Positions 34,216 to 46,039 of a stretch of 64,000 nt of DNA are shown here, in pieces. The position numbers and the translations under genes were made by a program. Origin of the DNA: Enchytraeus crypticus (taxonomy: Eukaryota; Annelida; Clitellata; Enchytraeida; Enchytraeidae); contig CAJHZI010000192.1 in assembly GCA_905160935.1 (NCBI GenBank), positions 307,001 through 371,000 on the forward strand, written 5' to 3'. The first letter of the stretch is position 1, and each line of letters starts with the position of its first letter. The notes below the pieces were generated by a model. The model was not told the DNA's origin. It worked only from the letters and a program-made list of their open reading frames with translations, and searched no databases.

Positions 34216-35590
34216 GGCAGGTTATGAATGGTGCCGGGTTGACAGTTGAGGTGTAAAATTTGTTTATTTGTAATTCGCGAGTCCGGGGGTGGGGGTTAGT
34301 TTTGAAAATATACCTAACTATCTGAAATTTTAAATTTTTGTTTCATTCTGTACTTATGAAATTCTTTATGTATATATATATTTCTCAATTTTTGGAAATA
34401 CTTAATCTTCTTTAAGTTAGCCGTAGAAGTTTGTTAAAAATTTCTTTTATATTTTCGATATTTTATCGAAGTTCATTCTCGAAGTAGTATACATGTACAA
34501 TTTGTATATACTTCTAGGCTTGAAGGTCTACGAAAGTTTTAGTTACATTATCGTGAACAGATAATAGCGAACTTTCAGAGCCGCCTGACATTAGCTTTTA
34601 AATAATTATTCTATATGTGATTGTTTAATTTTATTTAAACATGCACTAAGTTCGTTAGTTAATTAAGTAATTTACAATTTCTCTGGCCAATTATTCACGA
34701 CCAGGATTCGAATTCAGTGCCTTCGCAAGCTCCAGATGTAGATGTGTTTGCTTACTCGCTAACCAGTGAGCCACAAGTCGACGTGCATACAGCATTCATA
34801 CTCTAATTTCTTCAGTGGAAAACTCATTCCTGGACCCAACCTTGGCTTTAATTCCTTAATAATTAATAATAACTTAAAGAAAAGAATATTAAAATATTGA
34901 AATAAGAAGTACTTTCACTATATTTAAAAGTGCCCACGAATATCCCTACCAAAACTACTCAACATTTTTCTTAACTTACACTCCCGGTTAATTGTGTTAC
35001 ACTATCTCAGCTTGCACTGAATTTTCAAAGCTGCGGGTGATTATATAAAAGAAATTAAAGCTTACACAATGTAGATCAATAGAGAAAACAAGTTTAATGT
35101 TGTTTATGCCGCAGGAAATTGTCTTGCGGCTGTACCATTTAACTGATAAGCTTTCGAATAATTTTTTTCTGCAATAATTTTATTCTATTCTCATTGCTTG
35201 CTTAGAGTTGATTTAGCGTCATCGGGACAAGTTTCAACAGGACGACGAATCTACTGATGAATCAACCTTTGCAACACCGCTAGACTGCTAAGCGGTGGAT
35301 TAGAATTGTTTTGCTTGTTAAGAAGTTTGTTTCAATTTTTAACAAAATCAATTTCTTAAGTCGGCGGAGTGCTAAAATCTAGTTGTTAGTTTTGAGTGAA
35401 GAAGAATTAACAGGACTGTAATCAGGATTAGGCGGACTTTATGATATGTCTGCTTTTTCTCTCTATCCAACGATGGCAATATATTTAAGAAGATTTAAGA
35501 CGATTTAAAATGATTTAAAATGATTTATGCTTTATTTCTGCGCAGTGTCTGTATTGCTACCAATTCGTCATAATTCATAATTCGTCTTGC
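34216..35590. other. No gene seen; one tRNA-like fragment
   Basis: AT-rich. 34700-34785, read on the minus strand, has an A-box-like GGTTAGCGAGTAAG and a B-box-like GAATTCGAATCC, probably a decayed SINE. No coding sequence is visible. Confidence 0.4.
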
Positions 35591-35604
35591 CATTAGTTGA
35601 AAGT

Positions 35605-35705
35605 CTCAATAGCACAATGGTTATAGGTGTAGATAACGTCACGAAGTTTTAAATTACAGATCCTGAGATGAATTGAACCCTAGTGGGTTCGATTTCCGGC
35701 GGAAA
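35605..35705 (+). mobile_element. tRNA-derived SINE S5, head only
   Basis: CTCAATAGCACAATGGTTA (A box) and GTGGGTTCGATTTCC (B box) match the minus-strand S5 copies at 51140-51385 and 61680-61910. The 3' body is missing. Confidence 0.6.
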
Positions 35706-35872
35706 ATGGACTAACTGGCCTGACGAATTAACATGTGGTATTAAAAGAGATAGATATCAATACAGTTGATCGGTTCACTTTTGATGGAAGTAATAAATGA
35801 CGCATAGAGAATTCGCACTGATGCCAGTAAATAATTAATACTGCTGCTTAATATTGTAGTGTAAACACTAAA

Positions 35873-36471
35873 CACTGTAGCGGAAAACAACCCGTTGCGA
35901 AATCTGAATACCTTCGCAAAACCCGCAATATTTTTACAAAAATTATCAGGTCTTCCAGAGAAGGAACTTCTACGACCATTATGAAAATTTGATGGTAAAA
36001 TATTCATTTTTAAAACGTTGCATCATATCTAATAAGAAGGGTGGCACTTAATTCTATAATACACACAATGTACTACGAGTGTGCATCAGCTGGCTGTAGC
36101 TGTATTTTGACACGCTACAAGCAATGGTTAATTTGTGTCTTGAACACTTTATCAACTTCAACCAAATCCGTCAACAAGATTATTGTTTTAAATATACTGA
36201 TATGTGAATATTTCATGCTATGTTTACATGAAATTAATCAAGTTGTCAATACTTAGTCGATACATTTTTATTTATATTGAAATGTTGTTTAATATGGAAG
36301 AAAAATCATTCAATGCTATTAAAAATTGACCCTTGCTAAATGAAAACTCTCTAAATTTTTACATTTAAGTATTTTTTCACAACATTTCAGGTAAAAGTTG
36401 CAAATCTTCCTGCAGATTGCCTGAAATTATGGAGATTTCGCAAAGGGATGTAAATTTTTTTCTCAAACTGT
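35873..36471. mobile_element. Decayed relative of the 38010-38759 MITE
   Basis: Left part: GCGAAATCTGAATA and CTTCCAGAGAAGGAACTTCTA match the left arm of the intact element. Right part: GGAGATTTCGCAAAGGGATG matches the right arm. The order and orientation are those of an inverted-repeat element, but both ends are eroded. Confidence 0.5.
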
Positions 36472-36741
36472 AAGCCCATATGATACATAGACAACTAAAG
36501 TTACATGTGGCAACCTTTTCTTTTCCATTATTTACCGACGTGACCGTAGAAAAATTAATGCAATTTAAATTTTGCACTAAAGACCTAAATATTAAATTGC
36601 AATTTGTTTTAATGATTATTGTTCTCGCCGTGATTACTGTTTTGAAAGAATAGAACAGCCGTTAACTGCTGTCGCATTAAATGGGCTAAACTTGAATTGA
36701 TGATGAAAATTGAAGACTACATTACCGACATGTACATGTAA

Positions 36742-36842
36742 ATAAGATATTCGACCGCGGATCAGTGTGTGAGGTGTTCAAATCTTGGGTCCCCGGAAAT
36801 GACATCTCTTTCGAGTGATGAAACTAATGTTTACATTAGCTT
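36742..36842 (+). mobile_element. SINE S1, 5'-truncated
   Basis: It starts within the tRNA-like head (AAGATATTCGACCGCGGATC) and runs through the B-box region to TTTACATTAGCTTTT. Confidence 0.65.
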
Positions 36843-36904
36843 TTAAGCCTTTACCATTAAAATCATGTTTCATACAAAATGAAATCAGCCTGTGTTTTTT
36901 GCTT

Positions 36905-37335
36905 ATTGGATTACTAATTATTGGAGTACTGGTTATTGGGGTACTGGTTATTGAAGTACTGGTTATTGGAGTACTGGTTATTGAAGTACTGGTTATTGGA
37001 GTACTGGTTATTGAAGTACTGGTTATTAAAGTACTGGTTATTGGAGTACTGGTTATTGGAGTACATGTTAATGGAGTACAGGTTATTGGAGTACTAGTTA
37101 TTCGAGTACTGGTTATTGGAGTACTGGTTATTGGATTATTGGTTATTAAAGTACTGGTTATTGGGGTACTGGTTATTCGAGTAGAGGTCATTGGGGTACT
37201 GGTTAGTGGAGTACTGGTTATTGGAGTACTGGTTATTCTAGTACTGGTTATTGGATTACTGGTTAATGGAGTACAGGTTATTGGAGTACTGGTTATTGGA
37301 GTACTGGTTATTGGGGTACTGGTTATTGGAATACT
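36905..37335 (+). repeat. 15-bp minisatellite, about 28 copies
   Basis: Tandem GTACTGGTTATTGGA units with a few variants (GGGGTACTGG, AAGTACTGG, ATTACTGG). Because 15 is a multiple of 3, several frames on both strands stay open (for example LVIGV repeats); these are not genes. Confidence 0.95.
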
Positions 37336-38009
37336 GTGGATTAGGGTTTTTACTGTTATTCTGTCTGAGCCGTGTTATAGAGTTGACAGAATTGTATAAA
37401 ATCGGAGCAGACAAGAACAAAAGAAATCCGCCCACATCATGATTTTTATTCAAACAAGGTTTCAAGCAAACGTGACAAATTTTCATAATCGATGGATTCT
37501 ACTACACTCCATACCCTAGTTAAACTGGGATTCAATGGAAGACGGCGTTCATTGATTCTACCAAAATCTCTTTTTAAATTATTGCTAAATTCTTGTGCAA
37601 TGCTGGACACAGTGGTTTCAATCAGATATTATCGTAAAAATTACTGTCAATTAAAGCAGAGGTTTCCATCCTTTTTAGACGGAGGAGCGTATTTGGTTTT
37701 CTACCGAATCTTATCAGATAAGAACAAAGTTACAAAATATTCTTCATGGAACTATAATTAGAGAAATGCGGTAGTTTAGAGCCTCTAGACTCTGGCGGCT
37801 ATCCCTGGTATATAACGACTAAAAATTATACTGCAACACGTACATTAGATATGAGAGATGATATGATTATATACATAAAAAATTAAAGATTCTATATATA
37901 GTGTGATTGTATACATTGTGAGTAGCGTTATATTCATTATTATTGTATAAATTATGATTATATAAATTATGATTATATACATTATGATTGTATACATTAT
38001 GATTATATA

Positions 38010-38759
38010 CAGTCTGGGGCCAAAAAAATTAATCCCCTAGCGAAATCTCAATAACTTTAAGAAAACTCAAAATATCTCTACGAAATTTACGGAGCTTGTA
38101 GGGGAGGAATTTCTGCGTATTTTATGAAAATCTATCCAGCAGGAAAAATATTAAAACATTTCTACGAAAAAAGTACAAAATCAGTTTAAACAAGGCTTTT
38201 TTAAACAAAATTCTTAATAACTTGGACAGAACTCGAAATAGTTGTACAAAATTTTCGGAGCTTCCAGAGGAGGAATTTCTACACATATCCTGCAAATTTG
38301 GTGAAAATATATTCAGTAATAACAAAAATACAGCGTTTCTTCGAAAAAAATGATAAAATCAATTTTAACAAGACTTTTTAAAATAAAAGTACCGGACATT
38401 TTCTTCAAAATTTAGGAATAATTTTAACAGAAGAACGAAATTTAAGCATATTTTATTGGAGTAGCTAACAAGGTAGTGCAGGCTTAAACTCCACCACTTA
38501 AGTAAACGGCCCTTTTCGGGGTCGTTATTTTCTTCTAAAAAAACGACTGACATTTCGAAAAGCCTTGTTAAAATTGATTTTAGCATTTTTCTTTTAGAAA
38601 TGCTGTAATTTCGTAACTAATGAAACTATTTTCATTAAATTTGCAGGATATACGCAGAAATTCCTTCCCTAGAAGCTCCGTAAATTTTGTAGAGATATTT
38701 TTAGTTTTTTCAAAGTTATTGAGATTTCGCTAGGGGATTATCTTTTTTGCCCCAGTCTG
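38010..38759. mobile_element. MITE with ~120-bp terminal inverted repeats, TA duplication
   Basis: Left end CAGTCTGGGGC at 38010 and right end GCCCCAGTCTG at 38759 are flanked by TA on both sides. The arms continue inward for about 120 bp, sharing CCCCTAGCGAAATCTCAATA. A second weaker copy of the arm interior lies at about 38260-38310. No transposase is encoded. TA duplication and CAG-starting ends suggest a Tc1/mariner-type non-autonomous element. Confidence 0.75.
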
Positions 38760-38764
38760 TACAT

Positions 38765-39225
38765 TCTCTCGTAGTGCACTGCCTACTGGCAGGTCCTGGT
38801 ACATAACGCCTCCACTCTTCTCTGTCTTCCGCCTTCCTCTTCATTTCCACATATGAGTGGGTCTTTAAATCATCTAACATACCTAATCTCGGCCTGCCCC
38901 TGACTCTTTTTCCTTCCATTCTACCTTCTATGAACTCTTTTAATAGACCTTCCCCCCTTAGACTGTGTCCTATCCATCTCTTCTTCCTATTTCTTAATAC
39001 ATTTATCAACTGTCTATCTGTGCCAACTCTCTCCAGGACTTCCTAATTTGTAACCTTTTGAGTCCAGCTAATCCTCTCCATTCTTCTCCAAATCCACATT
39101 TCCAATGCCTCCAGTTTCCTAATATCTTCCTTCCTTAAGGTCCATGTTTCACATCCATACAATAGTGTGGTCCAAACCAAAGTTTTCACTATCTTTATCT
39201 TTGTGTCTTTCTTTAGACTTTTTGT
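38765..39225 (-). mobile_element. RTE-like LINE 3' fragment
   Basis: Minus-strand translation gives LVWTTLLYGCETWTLRKED, MWIWRRMERISW, RKKRWIGH, EGKRVRGRPRLGMLDD and MKRKAEDREEW, the typical end of an RTE-like ORF. One in-frame stop is present. The 3' end, CCTGCCAGTAGGCAGTGCAC, stops 5 bases from the right end of the MITE. Confidence 0.7.
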
Positions 39226-39235
39226 TAATAGTTCT

Positions 39236-39320
39236 TACCGACGATGTCGGTAAGAAATTCGACAGCAGGGTCAATATGTGCCGAATTCAAATCCTGGACT
39301 CCCCATCACCGAAATCGTTG
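39236..39320 (+). mobile_element. SINE S1, partial
   Basis: GACGATGTCGGTAAGAAATT and the B-box region GAATTCAAATCC are present; it lies between two LINE fragments. Confidence 0.55.
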
Positions 39321-39368
39321 AACTACATGTAAATTTTCGCGGATTTTTTCATATTTTATAGAGATATA

Positions 39369-39770
39369 TTATGAATTAGTTACCATATCATCCGACATCT
39401 CAAGTATCGGTATTTCTCTATCATTTCCCCCTTCAATTCGTCCTTCAATTACAACTTTTAGCAAACCATTACCTCGCAGTATATGCCACCTCCAGTTCTT
39501 ATTTTTATTCCTTATGACATTTATCAATTGTCTACTTGTTCCAACCCTAGGTAGGACTTCTTCATTCGTAATGTCATTCCATTTAATGTTCATTTGTCTC
39601 CATAGCCATCTTTCGAATGATTCCAGTTTTCTAATATCATATTTATTAACGTCTATGTTTCACCACTTTTTAGGAGTGTGATCCACACTAAATGGTTTAC
39701 AATCTTTATTTTAGTAGAGTTTTTAACATTTTGTTTGTGGTTCTTTTCTCTTAGTAAAAGTATCTTCGGT
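39369..39770 (-). mobile_element. RTE-like LINE fragment, diverged copy
   Basis: Minus-strand reading has ITNEEVLPRVGTSRQLINV and LLKVVIEGRIEGG, collinear with the 38765-39225 copy, but is cut off before the 3' hairpin. An S3 remnant follows at 39835-39930. Confidence 0.55.
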
Positions 39771-39834
39771 TTAGCAATTCTGAATTTTATTCCTGTTTCA
39801 AATCTCCCATCTTCTGCTATTTATTCCTTATCCA

Positions 39835-39930
39835 AGACTTAATGTAGCCTACAGCTTGAGAAATATATGGCTTCTGAGTTGGTGCCAAGTTTCCTTCCTC
39901 TGTTCTTGCTTAGTCGCCTCCTTCGAAACT
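39835..39930 (-). mobile_element. SINE-like S3 remnant
   Basis: TAGCCTACAGCTTGAGAAA and ATGGCTTCTGAGTTGG match the 3685-3745 part of the long S3 copy. Confidence 0.4.
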
Positions 39931-40555
39931 TACATTCTACGGTTGGTTTCTCATTCAGTGTCCCGCAAAAAGCACGAAGAATATTGCACTACATACACAT
40001 AGTACATATAGCACATAGAGTTTCTTAGTATCAAAATAGTATTAAGTCTTAAATACAGTACAAATAATTTACATTTAAAAATTGAACTAACATCTTCAAC
40101 AGTGCAAGCTTTTGCACATTTTTCTCATTTAAACTTATATCGATTTTTATCCAACTTCTCTTTTCCGTCTGTTTTTTAAAACACTCTCCTAAAAATTTTG
40201 TGATATCTTATTTCAAAATTTAATTTAATTTTAAAATCTAAAATGCTTTGTCAAAGGAAGAGCCAATGATCCTGAGAGACTCTTTGCCACCATGTTTGAT
40301 GCATATCAAGAAAGATAATATAATAATTTTGAAAGAAATGTTTATTATCCAAACTCGAAGAAAATGAAAGCGCTCAGATGAAATTGCTATCAACTTAGCG
40401 CTAAAGTCACCAGCCCCCCATTTTTTCATCAAATGGTGTTGTAACTGTAAGTTAGAGTTTTCATCTTCGCAATCTCTTCTACCAGTCACGAGCTAAGTAA
40501 AATTATTTGATATTAATGTAAGCGGATTGATGCTAGTGTAATTGGTCAAGAGCAT

Positions 40556-40710
40556 AATTGAAATTGTACCTTTTTGATGGAATGATACAATGGGAATTGG
40601 TCCGTTCTGATGGAATGACATGATGGGAATTATACCTTTTTGATGGAATGGTACGATGCGAATTTTATCTTTATGATGGAATGATATGAATGAAATTGTA
40701 TTTTTTTATG
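40556..40710 (+). repeat. Degenerate ~40-bp tandem repeat, 4 copies
   Basis: Units contain TTTTGATGGAATGATACAAT and GGGAATT, with increasing divergence to the right. Confidence 0.6.
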
Positions 40711-41811
40711 AAAATAAGTGTAAGATGCAAACATATTATACCATATAATTTTTCTGAACATTAGCGACATATTGTGATAGTATCGCCGTATGCTCATATC
40801 GGCTGATAGAATACATCAATCAAAAGAAGTGTTGTAACCACTTCTGATTGTTTTCTACAAAGCAATAAAAAAAAAAAAAAAAATGTAAAATCATACTTGC
40901 CTGACGCTCTTGGCTAATTATATTTTATTGTTTTAGAATAAATATTTCTTTTTCAAAATATTCAATTGAAATTGCTCTTTTATATAAACGACAAGTCATA
41001 TTCATTCTGTTTAAAAGTGATAATCGCCTTAAACGAACATTGGCAACACGCGGAACTATACACCTTTTACAAAACTTGTTTACTTTAAAAAATCACCGTG
41101 CGAACATTATTTCATTCGTTAGAGGCGCCACTGTGCAATCATCAGCTGATTGTTTTTTGAAGGCATTTATAACGTAAGATACCCCAGAAATGTAAGATAT
41201 TGATAATATAAATGTAAGTACTAGCACATTTTAATGAGAATCCATACAGTTCGAGGAAAAGTCAAACATGGTATAAAATGATTTATTTTCAAAACTGTTG
41301 TCGGATGAACCTGAGATTGAGAATTCTTATCACTGTAGCCACAAATATTTGTCTGCAAAGCACTAAGTAGCAATTTAGAAAATGTTCAAATGTATACATG
41401 TAGTGTTTCTGCAGAGTAATCCCGCATTAAGAAGACTGATGTCGTATGGGACAACCATCAGTCTTTATATGCTTTTGTAATTTGTAACGAATTTAACGAA
41501 ATTAAATTTGCATATTTGAATTTCTCCAAGTGAGCAATTGTTGACTCTGGAACAAAATTTCTCAGATCTTATGAGAATTTACGTAAATTAGTGTTCTTTC
41601 GATTAAGTATCGGTGGCACAGTACGCTGCAATTAAGACAAAACATTTCCCCTCTTCTTTCATCCACACCTGGGTCCCCGTATGAAGTACAGTAGTACGGT
41701 TCTAGTCCGCGCAGCTACTATTTATCATGAACATTGAGAACAGAATCCGTCTTGTTTAAGCTAGATAGCTATTGTATTCTTTTTACTTTAGTGTCCTTAG
41801 AAGATATTTTA

Positions 41812-42015
41812 CCCGTGTTGTATCCGGGTTGCTGAAAAATAGACCAATCGTGAATTGCAAAATGTCTTAAAAGGTGACAAAACACTACCATCCAAACCAA
41901 AGTCGGAAAGGATATTCAGTTGGTGAGTATCTAGGCTGTAGGTATTTCTTCAAAATTTTATAATTCAGAACCTAGTTATACTGAGATTCAAGGTAGATGA
42001 TGACGTCCTTGGTAG
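41812..42015 (+). mobile_element. SINE S4, diverged
   Basis: GTATCCGGGTTGCTGAAAAA, GACCAATCGTGAATTGC and CCTAGTTATACTGAGATTC follow the family order, with a short GAT tail. Confidence 0.55.
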
Positions 42016-42196
42016 ATGCTAGATAAATGAGAATGCTACGAAATAGTTTTTGAGGTGACATCTGTCGTATAATATCAATTGTCAGACTCCAGCATTCTAG
42101 TACTGTTCTAAGCAAATGTATACGTACACAGTTCAAGTTATAATCAATGCTATTTTGTCTGCAAATATGAATAAAACTGAAAGTTGCTAAAATATA

Positions 42197-42365
42197 TACA
42201 ACAACAACAATGCGATTAGAGTGCTACGGTTATCCATGACAACATTGATCACCGTGGAACCAAATCAAACCGATGAGCAGAGTGAGGGGTTTATAAAAGA
42301 TGCGAGCAAAAATCCGGGTAGTCAGTCCGAGGAAGGGTACTAGCGGATGGAGGTTTACGTGTAGG
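42197..42365 (-). mobile_element. SINE S2
   Basis: A close relative of 1173-1370, with a CAACAACAACAA tail at its low-coordinate end (its 3' end on the minus strand) and GATGAGCAGAGTGAGGGG in the body. Confidence 0.65.
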
Positions 42366-43694
42366 TCTCAATTCTTTGACATTTGGTGGATAGGAAGAGT
42401 CAAAGAGAAACGCTTTCAACCGCCTATGAAACTGTTCCTGAAGTAGGAAAGGCTGATCAGAAGTAGATGAGGGTGTGCGCAAGAATGAAAAGTTGTCAAT
42501 ATTAAAAGTACAATTTGTATAAAAACAGTTTCTAAAATTCATAATGTAAACAGGAAATCTATTTGATCAAAAGTTTGTCAGAACATTTCAATATTGAGTA
42601 AGATATGGTGCAAGTGGTTTCAATAAAACATTTCCAAGGATATAGAAAGCTTACAGTTTGACTATTTAATGCTGCATCAAATAGTTTACTATCATAGCGA
42701 TCACGTGTCTGCATTAGGTATCAGTGTATAGGAAAAAAATCCAATTAGACCATTACTTGTAATTAGCTAATAGGCCTATACTCTTTACAAAACTTGTTTA
42801 TTTTGTCAAAATCACCGTATCTATTTTTCATTCGTTTGAGACTCCACTGTGCAATCAACGGCATGCTTATATTATTTTACGGAAGGCATCTATAATGTAA
42901 GATATACCATAAATGTAAGATATTCTCTCTAGATATTTTGTCTAGACATATATTATGTGTAAATTATGATAGTATTTTATTATCATTTGATTAGTAATTG
43001 AAATATAATTTAAAATCTAATTTATTTAATGTCATTTCTTTAATAAATGAAGAAATGCATATTAAATATGTGAGCATGGCCTGCCGTCAATATAAACACA
43101 CACCCCTCCCCACTCCTCACCACTATCCCACCTGGTTTTGTTTATTATCTGATCAAAGCTGCCACTACATATTATACAACGTCTCTATGATGAAACTGAC
43201 TTAAAACCTGGAAATGATGTAAGTATGGCTATTGCTGAACATCCCGATCTCTTTCAAAACCAGTTGTGTCCGAACAGATGTTAAAATTTAGCCCACAGTT
43301 TCGTTTTGTCCCCTTATGTTGGAATAAATAAAAACATTTATCAAGTAAAAGGGTATCCTCTGATGTTCTCAACCTCTTGACTAGGACAAATTCTATCGTT
43401 GATCTGAAATAATATTCCCTTAATAATAAAACTCTTATTAGTTCACTTGATCTATTCCTCTTAGAAACTCTTTTTTATTACAACTCGTCAAGCATTTAAA
43501 CAGTATTTCGAATAAATCATTGTTTTGATATTGGTTGTATCAAATTTAGATGTATAATGATAACCAAAACCAAGAGTTCTTAATATTCACTACCCCACCT
43601 TGGTTCGTTGGTTTCTAATTTAGGTTTCAACGAACTACTAGATCTTGTGATTGTCATCATTCATGCAGTAAAAGATTAATATTGAGTCTACAGC

Positions 43695-44195
43695 TTTGAT
43701 TGATTGTCACCATGGCACAGATTGATTGACACTACGACACTGATTGATTGGTACTACGACACTGATTGATTGGCACCACGGCACTGATTGATTGGCACCA
43801 TGGCACTGATTGATTGGCTCCACGACACTGATTGATTGGCACAACGGCACTTAATGATTGGCACCATGATACTGATTGATTGACACCACGATACTGATTG
43901 ATTGGCTCCACGACACTGATTGATTGGCACAACGGCACTTAATGATTGGCACCACGATACTGATTGATTGACACCACGATACTGATTGATTGGCTCCACG
44001 GCACTGATTGATTAGCTCCATGGCACTGATTGATTGGCACCACGGCACGGATTGATTGACATAACGGCACTTAATGATTGACACCACGGCACTGATTGAT
44101 TGGCACAACGGCACTTAATGATTGGCACCACGGCACTGATTGATTGGTACAACGGCACTTAATGATTGACACCACAATACTTATTGATTGGCAGG
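43695..44195. repeat. 22-bp minisatellite with higher-order structure
   Basis: About 22 copies of CACTGATTGATTGGCACCACGG-type units. Variants (CTCCACGACACT, CACAACGGCACTTAATG) recur in order. 43808-43895 and 43896-43983 are two 88-bp blocks of four units that differ at a single base. The NQSVSW-type frames are artefacts. Confidence 0.95.
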
Positions 44196-44249
44196 GTTTT
44201 TTCAAAGAAAATATTTTAATTTACTTGTAATGTGTGTTCAGCTCGATAG

Positions 44250-44252
<3 letters not shown>

Positions 44253-44295
<43 letters not shown>

Positions 44296-44301
44296 CTCTC
44301 T
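44253..44301. repeat. (CT)n microsatellite
   Basis: About 45 bp of CT repeat with a few interruptions. Confidence 0.85.
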
Positions 44302-44319
44302 GTACTTAATATTAGACTT

Positions 44320-45660
44320 GATTGTGGAATGATAACAAAACCACTTTACCATTAGAACAAGTTCACTATTCCGTCTCGAGTAACGACTGCGAATGCAGCC
44401 TTTAGCTAATTACTGCACCTGATGTCCATTATAAGTAGCACTAATCCAGAAATATGCAATTACTACATTAAACTTTAACATGTTCAACTCCTCTACATGT
44501 GCATTACCGTATTACATAAGGCCACCTGTCCAGCTAATGTATATGTAAATATCACAAAACTAGCAAATACCAAATAAATAAAATTTATTTAAAAAGTATT
44601 AAAATTGCTTGCATGAGTTGGAGTAGCACTATATTGAACGCAAAGTAAACCATTTACATTGCATTCTAAATAGCATTTTCTTCATTTAAGAATCCCATTA
44701 GAGCTACTCAATTTTATCAACAAACACTTAGCGGACGTTGCTTAAAAGCAGACTACTTCCTTTCGTACTTAGACCGGAAGTTGGTACCAGCAGAAAAGTC
44801 TACAGAGATGATAAGAATATAATCTACTAAATTTTCAGAGCATATTTAGATCCTTGTTCTATATTAATCGCCGCTACTATATCCAAGCTGCTACAATATA
44901 ATTTTTATTTATATTGAGAATGATTGCCTTTTTCAAGTACGCAAAAATAAATCATGAAAGTTATAGTTTGAAAGTTAAAGCTAATGAATTGCACCTTCTT
45001 TAATTTAGTTCGTTTAAATACGATCTTACGTAAGGCAACGTTTTCAGTGAAATGTGGTCTCTGAATGAGAAAAGCGATGCTACTTTATTTAAACTACTAA
45101 TACGTACTCTATGTCCGATTGTACTTTAATTTCAATTTATTTTAATTAAATCGGATTGCATTGAGCGCATTAAAAATTTATCTACAGATAGAAAATCTCT
45201 CAACGATTCTACACAAGGACTGATTCATGACAAATGCTCTCCATTTAGATTCTCAATGAAGGAAATATCATCATTACAGATTAAATCTGTCACGGAGTCT
45301 AACTGTATAAATAGGCATATATTATCTATCATATTAATAGTCAACTTTCTTTAAATGTACTTTTAAAGGAGCAGTATTTTCTCTTCTTATTTACCAGCAT
45401 TTCATAGCTGACTACATTATACGATTAATTTTGATTCTGATGTGAACAGGACACAATATTGACGGATTAACATATTTCTGCGAATGGTTACAATATTAAA
45501 GAAATTGTAACTAAAAAAGAGAAACGTTTCCACAAATTATGAAACAATAACCTACATAAAGTAAAACGTTTCAGATTTCAACCTCATGCAATGTTGTTAA
45601 ATAAGTAATTAATTGTTTGAAATAGTTGCTCATTTGATTTATTCTAGAATTAATTTAAAA
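44320..45660. other. No gene seen
   Basis: AT-rich unique sequence with no supported gene or repeat. Confidence 0.4.
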
Positions 45661-45661
45661 T

Positions 45662-45865
45662 TTATTTGCAACGTGCAACGTATTTCTTCAACAGATTATT
45701 TTGACGGTCCAGAACGCTTTCGGATTTTTTCTGGTGGACATAAAGCTTCGGAATAAATTTACATAGCATCTGATTTACTTGCAGGTGCTCCCATTTATCT
45801 GATTCCCAGTCGTCAGCTTGCCACATCAAATGAGTTTTTATAGAGCAGTAAGCAAAATAACCCGC
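45662..45865 (-). CDS. Candidate small ORF, function unknown
   Basis: An ATG at about 45865 on the minus strand opens a 67-codon frame (MAGYFAYCSIKTHLMWQ... to ...KKYVARCK) that is GC-richer than its flanks and rich in Lys, Gln and Trp. It begins only about 50 bases from an S1 SINE. No splice sites or family resemblance support it strongly. Confidence 0.2.
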   Translation of the reverse strand, partial: AGYFAYCSIKTHLMWQADDWESDKWEHLQVNQMLCKFIPKLYVHQKKSESVLDRQNNLLKKYVARCK

Positions 45866-45913
45866 CATGTTTGATGTGTCCGAAGTCATTATCAAATATA
45901 TAGGCCCTATTTT

Positions 45914-46035
45914 GGAGCCAGTGGCGATGTCGGTAAGATATTCGACTGCGGATTAATATGCGCAGGCTTCAAATCCTGGGATTTCCCGTCACTGATATAG
46001 CTTTCGAGAGATGAAACTGACGTTAGCATCGACAT
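45914..46035 (+). mobile_element. tRNA-derived SINE S1
   Basis: TGGAGCCAGTGGCGATGTCG, the B-box region GGCTTCAAATCC, and the tail GAAACTGACGTTAGCAT are all present. Confidence 0.75.
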
Positions 46036-46039
46036 TTTG

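Larger units (their letters stand above)
41058..42930 (+). repeat. Two copies of an unidentified ~155-bp dispersed repeat
   Basis: 41058-41222 and 42778-42930 share ACAAAACTTGTTTA, AAATCACCGT, CCACTGTGCAATCA and AATGTAAGATAT in the same order and orientation. No terminal features were recognised. Confidence 0.55.

Noticed and set aside
33238..34256. Ser/Leu- and FSHSVIQS-repeat frames
   Set aside because: Translations of CT microsatellites and the CATTCAGT minisatellite.
40238..40489. 83-codon minus-strand frame with some GC-rich coding-like sequence
   Set aside because: No splice context, start context or family similarity strong enough to call a gene.
40863..40882. AATAAA followed by a run of A as the end of a processed pseudogene
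   Set aside because: No coding similarity was visible upstream on the plus strand, and a bare A-run is common in this AT-rich DNA.
43732..44114. NQSVSWCQS-type repeat proteins
   Set aside because: Frames in a 22-bp minisatellite; no start context, splice site or non-repeat sequence.
43695..44195. CRISPR-like array
   Set aside because: Direct tandem units without unique spacers, in a eukaryotic genome.
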